22,739 nucleotides of DNA from Candidatus Falkowbacteria bacterium CG10_big_fil_rev_8_21_14_0_10_39_9. GTDB taxonomy: Bacteria; Patescibacteriota; Patescibacteriia; Patescibacteriales; UBA12465. Positions 14,541 to 21,601 of the stretch are shown in pieces. The translations under genes and the position numbers were made by a program. Below the pieces are notes generated by a model. That model saw only the letters and a list, made by a program, of their open reading frames with translations. It did no database searches and had not been told where the DNA came from. The DNA lies in contig PFAQ01000041.1 in NCBI GenBank assembly GCA_002778645.1, positions 1 to 22,739 on the forward strand, given 5' to 3'. The first letter of the stretch is position 1. Every line of letters begins with the position of its first letter.

Positions 14541-15080
14541 CTACCTACTAGAATAACCCATAAATTTAGCCTGAACGGCTAAAAAACGAAAGTCAGCTCC
14601 TAGCTCATATTGGTTCCAGGCTAAATCGATAGTTCTTCGTCCCATATTAAAGCTCAAGTAGGGAAAACCGCCATAGCTCTGCCAAGGCGAACCAAGAGCT
14701 ATTATGGGGAATTGTTTTTGCAGCTCTGGATAATAAGTTCCAAAGGCTAATAGTTCAAAAATAGTGGCGGGACGGTAGCCAGCTTTAATGATTTTAGCAA
14801 TGGCTGCCTCAACCGTAAGAGACCCAGAAAAATCAAATAACTTTATTGCTAAAGTTTCCTTCTGACCAACTTTTTGAGAAGGCATGGGAAAACTAGCGGC
14901 GTTTATAAGCTGAGTATCAAACCAGTCAAATTGATTAACCTTGATCATGGCCGCCAAATTCTGGCCATAGTCTACAACTATTAAAGAATCACTAGGATTC
15001 TTTAAGACAATCTTAGCCTTAATTTTGCAAGCAGTTAGAGTTCCTGCTAAAATTATTGTGAATAATAATAATTTCTTCAT
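14541..15080 (-). CDS. Putative lipoprotein of unknown function
   Basis: A 179-residue protein. The N-terminus is a lipoprotein signal peptide: basic MKK, a hydrophobic core and the lipobox LTAC with the lipidated Cys18. The mature part is mixed alpha-beta and includes GYRPATIFELLAFGTYYPEL and an aromatic, Gly-rich stretch near 133-150 (SPWQSYGGFPYLSF), which hint at a small folded domain. I recognise no enzymatic motif and cannot name a family. Its promoter has near-consensus boxes, and an AGAGAGG Shine-Dalgarno-like motif lies just upstream of the ATG, unusual in this window. It is monocistronic, divergent from gyrB and has its own terminator. Confidence 0.7.
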   Translation of the reverse strand: MKKLLLFTIILAGTLTACKIKAKIVLKNPSDSLIVVDYGQNLAAMIKVNQFDWFDTQLINAASFPMPSQKVGQKETLAIKLFDFSGSLTVEAAIAKIIKAGYRPATIFELLAFGTYYPELQKQFPIIALGSPWQSYGGFPYLSFNMGRRTIDLAWNQYELGADFRFLAVQAKFMGYSSR

Positions 15081-15128
15081 TTTTGCCTCTCTATCTATTT
15101 TTAGTTTATTTTTATAGAACTGAAAACA

Positions 15129-15157
15129 ACTTTAACATAAAAATAGATATAAGTCAA
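15129..15157 (-). promoter_or_regulatory. Predicted promoter of the lipoprotein gene
   Basis: TTGACT (15157-15152) and TAAAGT (15134-15129) on the minus strand are 17 bases apart, about 50 bases before the start codon. This is one of the best sigma-70 type matches in the window. Confidence 0.65.
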
Positions 15158-15240
15158 TGAATAGGGGGCTGATTTCAAGAAACTAGCGCAAATGTCAAAT
15201 AAAAATCAATAAATTCAAGCTCTTTTATTTGGTTCAACCC

Positions 15241-15269
15241 TTGCCAACACGAGATATTTTTGCTAAAAT
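15241..15269 (+). promoter_or_regulatory. Predicted promoter of gyrB
   Basis: TTGCCA (15241-15246) and TAAAAT (15264-15269) lie exactly 17 bases apart on the plus strand. The leader is about 60 bases and ends in a pyrimidine-rich run with no Shine-Dalgarno motif. This promoter and the divergent one at 15129-15157 account for most of the 255-base gap. Confidence 0.6.
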
Positions 15270-15335
15270 ATTAATAGAGAATTATCTAAAATAATAACAT
15301 AAAATAGCACTTTCCTGTGTATTTTTTCTTTTTTT

Positions 15336-17312
15336 ATGGCAGAAACTAAAAAACCAAAATCAGACTACGGGGCTGATGCGATTACCGTCTTAGAGGGCCT
15401 AGAGCCAGTCAGACGTCGTCCTGGTATGTATATTGGATCTACCTCATCAGCTGGTCTTCATCATTTAATTTGGGAAATAGTTGATAACTCAATTGACGAA
15501 GCGATGGCTGGCTACGCCACCGAAATTACTACCACCCTACTTAAAGACGGAATGGTTAAGGTAGAAGATGATGGTCGTGGTATCCCGGTGGAAAAACATA
15601 AGGCGACTGGCCTCTCGACTCTCGAAACCGTTCTAACCATCCTTCATGCCGGCGGAAAATTCGGCGGCGGCGGTTACAAAGTTTCCGGCGGCTTACATGG
15701 CGTAGGCGCTTCAGTAGTTAATGCTTTGAGTGAATATCTAAGAGCGGAAATCCACCGAGATGGCCATATTTGGATGCAAGAATTTAAAATTGGTAAACCA
15801 ATTAAAAAGATGGCCTCTGTCGGAGTCAGTAAAAAAACTGGAACCACGATTATTTTTAAACCAGATGCGACTATTTTTACCGAAACCGAATTTGATTGGG
15901 GCAAAATCTTAGATCGTCTGCGCCAACAATCCTATCTCAACAAAGGGATTACCATGAATGTGATTGACGAGAGACAAGATCACAGCCCTAAACACTATCA
16001 ATTTTACTTTGAAGGCGGTATTAAGTCCTACGTTAAAGCTCTACACCGCAATCAAAGTGTCAAAAATGAAACTATTTTTTATTGCGATAAAACTGTTCAT
16101 GACACTCGAATAGAAATTGCTCTGCAATACAATGATCAATACAACGAAACTTCAATTTGTTTTGCTAATAATATCCACACCCCCGAAGGTGGTACTCATT
16201 TACTAGGATTCAAGACAGCCTTAACTCGGACTCTAAATTCTTATGCTCGCAAACATAATTTGATTAAAGAAAAAGACGAAAATCTAACCGGCGAAGATGT
16301 CCGTGAAGGTTTGACGGCGATTATTAGTGTCAAAATTGTTGACCCTCAATTTGAAGGTCAGACCAAAGCTAAGCTGGGTAATGCTGAAGTCAAAACTTAT
16401 GTAGAACAAATCTTTGGTGAAACTTTTAATGTTTTTTTAGAGGAACACCCCAAGGAAGCTGAAGCTATGGTCGGAAAATGTGTTTTATCCGCTCAAGCCA
16501 GACTAGCCGCTCGTAGTGCTCGAGCCACCATTCTCCGTAAGGGCGCACTAGAAGGGATGACTCTACCGGGTAAACTATCTGACTGTTCTTCTCGCCACCC
16601 CGAAGAATGTGAGCTGTATATTGTCGAGGGTGACTCCGCCGGAGGTAGTGCTAAACAGGGCCGAAACCGTAAATTTCAAGCCATCCTACCACTAAGAGGC
16701 AAGATCTTAAATGTCGAAAAGGCTCGCCTGGACAAAATGTTAGCCAATAACGAAATCAAAAATCTAGTAATTGCCTTAGGCACCAACATTGACGATCAAA
16801 TAGATTTAAGCAAGTTAAGATACCATCGTGTTATTATTATGACCGATGCCGACGTTGATGGAGCTCATATTAGAACCTTACTATTAACTTTATTCTTCCG
16901 GCACTTTTCCCAATTGGTAACCGACGGTCATATTTATATCGCCCAGCCACCGCTTTATCAGATTAAGAAAGGCACTGCCGTTCATTATGCCTACTCCGAT
17001 GAAGAAAAAATAGACATTATTAAAACTCTGGGTGGTGGTGAAGACGAAGAAGGCGGTGAAGCCGAAGCTGAAGCTAAAGAAAAGAAGGCTCCCAAAATTA
17101 ATATTCAAAGATACAAAGGTTTGGGCGAAATGAATCCAGAACAACTCTGGGAAACCACCATGGACCCCGAAAGAAGAATTATCAAACAAGTAACGGTGGA
17201 AGATGCAGCCTTAGCTGACAAGATTTTTGATATGTTAATGGGCGATGACGTCGCCCCACGCAAGCACTTCATTCAAACTCATGCCAAGAATGTTACTAAT
17301 TTAGATGTTTAA
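15336..17312 (+). CDS. gyrB: DNA gyrase subunit B
   Basis: A 658-residue ATPase subunit of the type II topoisomerase that introduces negative supercoils. In order: a GHKL ATPase domain with Glu47 and Asn51 (EIVDNSIDE), DDGRGIPV (78-85) and the glycine-rich lid GGLHGVGASVVNALS; a transducer domain with the QTK loop (DPQFEGQTKAKLGN, 336-349); and a Toprim domain with EGDSAGG (431-437) and the metal-binding DADVDGAH (504-511). The C-terminal QRYKGLGEMN (591-600) is intact. An acidic Gly/Glu-rich stretch at about 566-584 (GGGEDEEGGEAEAEAKEK) interrupts the C-terminal part. Length and motifs favour GyrB over ParE, although the two are close. It is the first gene of a plus-strand pair, six bases before the PAP2-like gene. 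Confidence 0.95.
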   Translation: MAETKKPKSDYGADAITVLEGLEPVRRRPGMYIGSTSSAGLHHLIWEIVDNSIDEAMAGYATEITTTLLKDGMVKVEDDGRGIPVEKHKATGLSTLETVLTILHAGGKFGGGGYKVSGGLHGVGASVVNALSEYLRAEIHRDGHIWMQEFKIGKPIKKMASVGVSKKTGTTIIFKPDATIFTETEFDWGKILDRLRQQSYLNKGITMNVIDERQDHSPKHYQFYFEGGIKSYVKALHRNQSVKNETIFYCDKTVHDTRIEIALQYNDQYNETSICFANNIHTPEGGTHLLGFKTALTRTLNSYARKHNLIKEKDENLTGEDVREGLTAIISVKIVDPQFEGQTKAKLGNAEVKTYVEQIFGETFNVFLEEHPKEAEAMVGKCVLSAQARLAARSARATILRKGALEGMTLPGKLSDCSSRHPEECELYIVEGDSAGGSAKQGRNRKFQAILPLRGKILNVEKARLDKMLANNEIKNLVIALGTNIDDQIDLSKLRYHRVIIMTDADVDGAHIRTLLLTLFFRHFSQLVTDGHIYIAQPPLYQIKKGTAVHYAYSDEEKIDIIKTLGGGEDEEGGEAEAEAKEKKAPKINIQRYKGLGEMNPEQLWETTMDPERRIIKQVTVEDAALADKIFDMLMGDDVAPRKHFIQTHAKNVTNLDV

Positions 17313-17318
17313 ATAACT

Positions 17319-17792
17319 ATGACTCTAATCATTATCAAGAACTTTATCGCTCATCATCTAGTCCTCCTAATCCCCTTCGTGGCGGCGGCCGTAGCTCAAG
17401 TTATCAAAATATCAATCAAACAGAAGAATCAAAAATTAAGATTAAGAGATTTTTTTATCTTCACTTATGCTGGCATGCCCTCCGGTCACAGCGCCCTGAT
17501 GGTGTCACTAGCAACCATCACCGCCCTAACCCAAGGATTATATTCCCCCCTATTCGCTCTGAGCTTTGTTCTGACAATAGTAATCATCAATGATGCCTTG
17601 CGCCTTAGAAATTATTTAAGCCAACATGGCGAAGTATTGAATATCTTAGTTAAGGACTTGAGGAATGATAATGTTTTAGATCAAAAATATCCTCACCTTT
17701 TGGAAAAAATCGGCCACACCAAAAAAGAAGTTCTGGCTGGTAGTGCCCTGGGTGTTATTGTCAGTCTCTTGGCCTACGTTCTATTCTACTAG
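17319..17792 (+). CDS. Divergent PAP2-family membrane protein
   Basis: A 157-residue protein with hydrophobic segments near 12-29, 60-75, 77-97 and 138-156. Characteristic motifs of the divergent PAP2 (DUF212, YuiD-like) family are PSGHSALM (54-61), LRLRNYLSQHGEVLN (94-108) and GHTKKEVLAGSALG (132-145). Canonical PAP2 enzymes remove phosphate from membrane lipids such as undecaprenyl pyrophosphate. This branch keeps the two His-containing motifs, but its substrate is not firmly known. The gene follows gyrB after six bases and precedes a strong terminator. Confidence 0.85.
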   Translation: MTLIIIKNFIAHHLVLLIPFVAAAVAQVIKISIKQKNQKLRLRDFFIFTYAGMPSGHSALMVSLATITALTQGLYSPLFALSFVLTIVIINDALRLRNYLSQHGEVLNILVKDLRNDNVLDQKYPHLLEKIGHTKKEVLAGSALGVIVSLLAYVLFY

Positions 17793-17807
17793 AAATTAGA
17801 TAAATTA

Positions 17808-17839
17808 AAAGCCTTGGTTTTTACCAAGGCTTTTTTTGT
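17808..17839 (+). terminator. Rho-independent terminator, possibly bidirectional
   Basis: A perfect hairpin (arms 17811-17818 and 17823-17830, extended by A-T pairs) with a four-T loop and seven following T's on the plus strand ends the gyrB transcript. On the minus strand it is followed by TTTTAATTT, so it could also stop transcription of the small gene at 17863-18105. Confidence 0.9.
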
Positions 17840-17862
17840 TGAAAGAAATTAAAAGAATGAGG

Positions 17863-18105
17863 TTAGTCGAATAATGGCGAGGCAAACCCAGACAATTTAT
17901 CGGAAAAGAAAAAATCCAATAAATCTAAATCCAGATCAGGAAACACTTCATTATTTTTGGCAGCAGGAGCGTCAGGATCAACTTCTGACAAGGTTCTATT
18001 AGGATTCTTTCTATGAAATTTTTTAGAAATATCCTTTTCCAAACCCATCGCGCCTAAAGTATAGCCGCCGACACGTACCGACCAATTTGAACGTTTGTTT
18101 AGCAT
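17863..18105 (-). CDS. Small acidic-tailed protein of unknown function
   Basis: An 80-residue hypothetical protein. The first half is basic (MLNKRSNWSVRV, KKFHRKNPNR). The second half is acidic with an Asp-Leu run (PDLDLDLLDFFFSD) and an aromatic end (FASPLFD). There is no signal peptide or membrane span, and I recognise no family. The acidic, amphipathic tail could mimic nucleic acid or bind a basic partner; that is speculation. A longer version from ATG at 18180 is possible, but its first codons coincide with a TTGACA promoter element, so I prefer the ATG at 18105. Confidence 0.5.
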   Translation of the reverse strand: MLNKRSNWSVRVGGYTLGAMGLEKDISKKFHRKNPNRTLSEVDPDAPAAKNNEVFPDLDLDLLDFFFSDKLSGFASPLFD

Positions 18106-18151
18106 GATGATTAAATTTAAAGGACTATAATTATATTTGCTTATTAATACA

Positions 18152-18180
18152 AAAATATCAATAAAACTGCTATTTGTCAA
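18152..18180 (-). promoter_or_regulatory. Predicted promoter of the small acidic protein
   Basis: A consensus TTGACA (18180-18175) is 17 bases from TATTTT (18157-18152) on the minus strand, four bases after the stop of the mutase-like gene. A TATAAT-like sequence further down is a weaker alternative. Confidence 0.5.
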
Positions 18181-18183
18181 TCC

Positions 18184-19074
18184 CTAGATCAAGCTCTTCC
18201 CCTCCATAGTTGTGGGAACATCTATTCCTAGAATATGTAAAATAGTGGGGGAAATATCTAAAATCGAACCAACGGGCTCCAATAGACTCAAATCGTTAGC
18301 TGGGGCATCTTCCAAACCAATTGTTTTACCATCATATTCTTCACCCACAATAATAAAGGGAACAGGATTGGCCGTATTCTCAGTAGTAGCGAGGTCAGTC
18401 TGCAAATCGAAGACCTGTTCAGCATAACCATGACTGCTGGTAATAAGTAAAATGCCTTTGTGATTCAAAACCAACTGGGTAATTTTTTTCAAAGACCGAT
18501 CAATAAATTCAATGGCCTTAATAGTATTTTTAAAATCACCCAAGTGACTAACGTTATCAATATTGGCCAGACTTAAAAATATAAAATCATAAAGGTCGCT
18601 TTTAAGAGCTTTGTCTAAGTGCTTAATAACCTCTGGAGTGGCCATTTTAATATTAATATCAAAAGTAGTTTTAACTGGGGACGGCACCAAGTCATAATCT
18701 TCTCCCGGTAATTGCAGTTCACTATTATTAAAAAAAATGCTCACCAAGGCAAACTTTTCTGTTTCCGCAATCTTAATTTGTTTTAAGTGATTAGCGGCAA
18801 TAATTTTAGACAAAGAATCTGATTCTAAATTAGTCGAACCGGCACCCATCATTGGATAATTAATACTATCTTTTTTGGAACTACCAGCAATAACGGCCGC
18901 CGGATAATGCGCTACTAAATTTTTGAAGTTGGGAATAATCGCCTGGCGAATAGCATTATTTTCGCGAGTAACCGAAATACCCCAACCATCCAAGAGCAAA
19001 AGAACTACCGGACGACGACGAGGCTTAAAAGGAAGAGGCTCAAGCGCTGTTTTTGATTTATTCATATTTACCAT
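18184..19074 (-). CDS. Shortened, degenerate phosphoglycerate mutase-like protein (iPGM family)
   Basis: A 296-residue relative of cofactor-independent phosphoglycerate mutase, which is normally about 510 residues. The alkaline-phosphatase-type core is recognisable: VVLLLLDGWGIS (Asp29), the joined segment LKQIKIAETEKFALVSIFFN, LVPSPVKTTFD, NIDNVSHLGD (Asp173, His177), ITSSHGYAEQ and TANPVPFI. The whole phosphotransferase insertion domain of about 200 residues is absent, with the flanks joined cleanly. The nucleophile motif GNSE is replaced by GAGS, the Asp of the DHG motif is Ser214, and the last metal His is Asn233. Normal mutase activity therefore looks unlikely. The ATG at 19074 overlaps the enolase stop; a second ATG at 19065 is also possible. 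It lies next to eno and pgk. Confidence 0.8.
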   Translation of the reverse strand: MVNMNKSKTALEPLPFKPRRRPVVLLLLDGWGISVTRENNAIRQAIIPNFKNLVAHYPAAVIAGSSKKDSINYPMMGAGSTNLESDSLSKIIAANHLKQIKIAETEKFALVSIFFNNSELQLPGEDYDLVPSPVKTTFDINIKMATPEVIKHLDKALKSDLYDFIFLSLANIDNVSHLGDFKNTIKAIEFIDRSLKKITQLVLNHKGILLITSSHGYAEQVFDLQTDLATTENTANPVPFIIVGEEYDGKTIGLEDAPANDLSLLEPVGSILDISPTILHILGIDVPTTMEGKSLI

Positions 19075-20336
19075 TTTTTATTTAACTCCAATTCAATCTC
19101 TAGCAAACGATTATATTTAGCTAAGCGCTCACTCCGAGCTAGAGAACCAGACTTGATAAACTCAGCCGATACCGCCACAGCTAAATCAGCGATAAAATCA
19201 TCAACGGTTTCGCCACTCCGATGTGAAATCATTAATTTATAGTTATGTTTCCGGGCTAATTTAATCGTCGCCATAGTTTCTGTCACAGTACCAATTTGAT
19301 TCAACTTAATCAAAATCGCATTCCCGGCTTGATACTCAATACCTATTTGTAAACGCTCTTGGTTAGTAACAAATAAATCGTCACCAATTAATAGAATTTT
19401 TTTGCCCAAAGCTTTGGTCATAATCTGCCAATTATCCCAATCATTTTCCGCCAAACCATCTTCAATGGAAACTATGGGGTATTTCTGAACCCAATCAGTA
19501 TAAATAACCATCAACTCAGCAGCCGAAAAACTCTTCTGATCAAGAGGCAAATAATATGATTTTTCATTTTCATTATAGAACTCGGAAGAGCCAATATCTA
19601 TACCCAAAGACAGATCTTTACCGGGCTGATACCCAGCCTGTTTTATAGCTAAAATAATCATTTTAATCACCTGTTCTCGAGATTTAATGTCAGGAGCATA
19701 ACCACCTTCATTACCCAAATCAGTATCCATCTTGTTAGCTTTCAAAATCCGACCCAACTCATGAAAAACCTCCGCTCCCATTCTAACCTTTTCCGCAAAA
19801 GTAGTTTTCTTGAGGGGCATAACCATAAACTCCTGAAAATCTAAATTAGTCGAAGCATGAGCTCCGCCATTCCAGATGTTAAAAGAAGGTGTAGGCAAAA
19901 TATATTTACTGGTGGAAAATTTATAGGTTCGAGCTAAATGCACAAATAATTCCTGCCTCTTGGCCAGAGCCCCGGCTCGAGCGGCAGCTAGCGATACTGC
20001 CAAGATAGCATTAGCCCCGAGGCGACTCTTATTCTTGGTGCCATCAAGCTGCAACATTAAATTATCAATTAATTGTTGCTTGGTAGGATCTAAACCTTTT
20101 AATTTCGGCGCAATAATTTTATTAATATTATCCACTGCCTTTAACACCCCTTTGCCAGAATAACGTTTCTGATTACCATCACGGAGCTCTAGCGCTTCAT
20201 GTTGCCCCGTAGAGGCCCCGCTAGGAACTGCGGCCTTAGCCACTAATTTATTATCTAACACCACCTTAGCTTCCACTGTCGGATTACCCCGTGAATCAAG
20301 AATCTCCCGGGCCAAAATTTGTTTAATTTTATTCAT
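19068..20336 (-). CDS. eno: Enolase
   Basis: A 422-residue enzyme that converts 2-phosphoglycerate to phosphoenolpyruvate. Conserved residues are all found: the substrate loop SGASTGQ (39-45), His160, Glu169, Glu210 (NEGGYAPD), the metal ligands Asp247, Glu292 (IEDGLAENDW) and Asp319 (GDDLFVTN), the catalytic Lys344 in ILIKLNQIGT, SHRSGET (371-377) and Lys395. Length is normal. It follows pgk by 33 bases and overlaps the start of the mutase-like gene by a few bases, so these are probably one transcript. The start codon is an ATG in an AT-rich leader without a Shine-Dalgarno motif. Confidence 0.97.
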   Translation of the reverse strand: MNKIKQILAREILDSRGNPTVEAKVVLDNKLVAKAAVPSGASTGQHEALELRDGNQKRYSGKGVLKAVDNINKIIAPKLKGLDPTKQQLIDNLMLQLDGTKNKSRLGANAILAVSLAAARAGALAKRQELFVHLARTYKFSTSKYILPTPSFNIWNGGAHASTNLDFQEFMVMPLKKTTFAEKVRMGAEVFHELGRILKANKMDTDLGNEGGYAPDIKSREQVIKMIILAIKQAGYQPGKDLSLGIDIGSSEFYNENEKSYYLPLDQKSFSAAELMVIYTDWVQKYPIVSIEDGLAENDWDNWQIMTKALGKKILLIGDDLFVTNQERLQIGIEYQAGNAILIKLNQIGTVTETMATIKLARKHNYKLMISHRSGETVDDFIADLAVAVSAEFIKSGSLARSERLAKYNRLLEIELELNKKW

Positions 20337-20369
20337 AACAATATATAAATTTATTTTTATTAGTTTAAT

Positions 20370-21593
20370 TTATTTCACCAATCCTTTTAGACCCGGTAAT
20401 TTTTCACCGCCCAAATAAGCCAGCATAGCTCCGCCACCAGTTGAAACCCAGTCCATGTATTCAGCCATCTTACTCAAATTCAAAGCCTCAATTGTCTCTC
20501 CCCCACCAATCACGCCATAAGCATGACCACTGGCACGAGAAGCAATTAAACGAGCCATAATAACCGTCCCATGACGGAAATTGGGCACCTCAAATAATCC
20601 CATTGGTCCATTCCACACAATAGTCTGAGCCCTTTTGATATATTTAGAAAACAAGCCAATAGTTTCCGGGCCGATATCACAAATATATTCACCCTTCCCA
20701 ACCCGATCCGAAGCTTTGATTTTAATAATATTCTTTGAACCAATCAAATGATCCTTGGTTAAATTAGAGCTAGTCACAACGTCGAGAGGTAAAATAATTT
20801 TAGGACGACGAGAAAACAGGGTTCGATTTTTTTGTAAAAGAGTTTTGGCCACTTTGATACTATCAGAATCAACCATTGATTTGCCCACTTCGTACCCTTG
20901 CGCTACCAAAAAACTATTAGCCAAAGCTCCGCCTACTAAAATCTGGGAAGCGGATTTAAATAAGTTCTTGATTAAAGTGGTTTTAGTTTCAATTTTAGCC
21001 CCACCGATTAAAACCACTAAAGGTTTTTTGGGATGCAAAACTTTATTCAAATTAACAATCTCTTGCTCCAACAAAAGACCAACAAAGCTAGGTAAAAATT
21101 TCTTAATAGCCGAAACTGAAGCATCGGCGCGATGACAAACTGCAAAAGCATTATTAATATAAATATCAGCTAAACTGGCTAAACTCTTCGCCCATTTAAG
21201 ATCATCTTTTTGCTCTCCCGGATTAAACCGTAAATTCTCCAAGAAAACCACTTGCCCTGGTTTCATTTGGGCAATAATCCGTTGCGCCGGCACCAAATCT
21301 TTAGTCTTGGTAACAGATAAAAACTTAACTGGCTGTTTGATGATTTTAGATAATAGATTAGCAATAGGTTTAGTCGATAAATCAACCACGACCTTGCCCT
21401 GGGGACTGCCTAAATGAGTCGCGATAATCAACTTAACTCCACGTTCCAGGAGATAATCAATGTCTTTTAATGATTGGATAATTTTAAATTCCTCCAGCAC
21501 TTTACCCCGCTTCAGAGGAACATTAAAATCAACCCGCAAAAAAACCACTCGGCCGTTTAAATCTTTAATTTGCCTAATAGTTCTGATAGCCAT
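20370..21593 (-). CDS. pgk: Phosphoglycerate kinase
   Basis: A 407-residue enzyme of normal length that transfers phosphate from 1,3-bisphosphoglycerate to ADP. Landmarks are LRVDFNVPL (19-27), THLGSP (59-64), ENLRFNPGE (119-127), CHRADAS (153-159), IGGAKIETK (196-204), VWNGPMGLFE (326-335) and GGGETIEA (363-370). Several positions differ from the textbook pattern: Lys37 where many family members have the Arg of DDTRI, Ser63 instead of the Arg of HLGRP, and GGET instead of GGDT/S. The remaining substrate Arg residues and nucleotide motifs are kept, so activity is likely. It starts eight bases after the stop of the PDZ protein and precedes eno. Confidence 0.95.
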   Translation of the reverse strand: MAIRTIRQIKDLNGRVVFLRVDFNVPLKRGKVLEEFKIIQSLKDIDYLLERGVKLIIATHLGSPQGKVVVDLSTKPIANLLSKIIKQPVKFLSVTKTKDLVPAQRIIAQMKPGQVVFLENLRFNPGEQKDDLKWAKSLASLADIYINNAFAVCHRADASVSAIKKFLPSFVGLLLEQEIVNLNKVLHPKKPLVVLIGGAKIETKTTLIKNLFKSASQILVGGALANSFLVAQGYEVGKSMVDSDSIKVAKTLLQKNRTLFSRRPKIILPLDVVTSSNLTKDHLIGSKNIIKIKASDRVGKGEYICDIGPETIGLFSKYIKRAQTIVWNGPMGLFEVPNFRHGTVIMARLIASRASGHAYGVIGGGETIEALNLSKMAEYMDWVSTGGGAMLAYLGGEKLPGLKGLVK

Positions 21594-21601
21594 AATATTT
21601 A

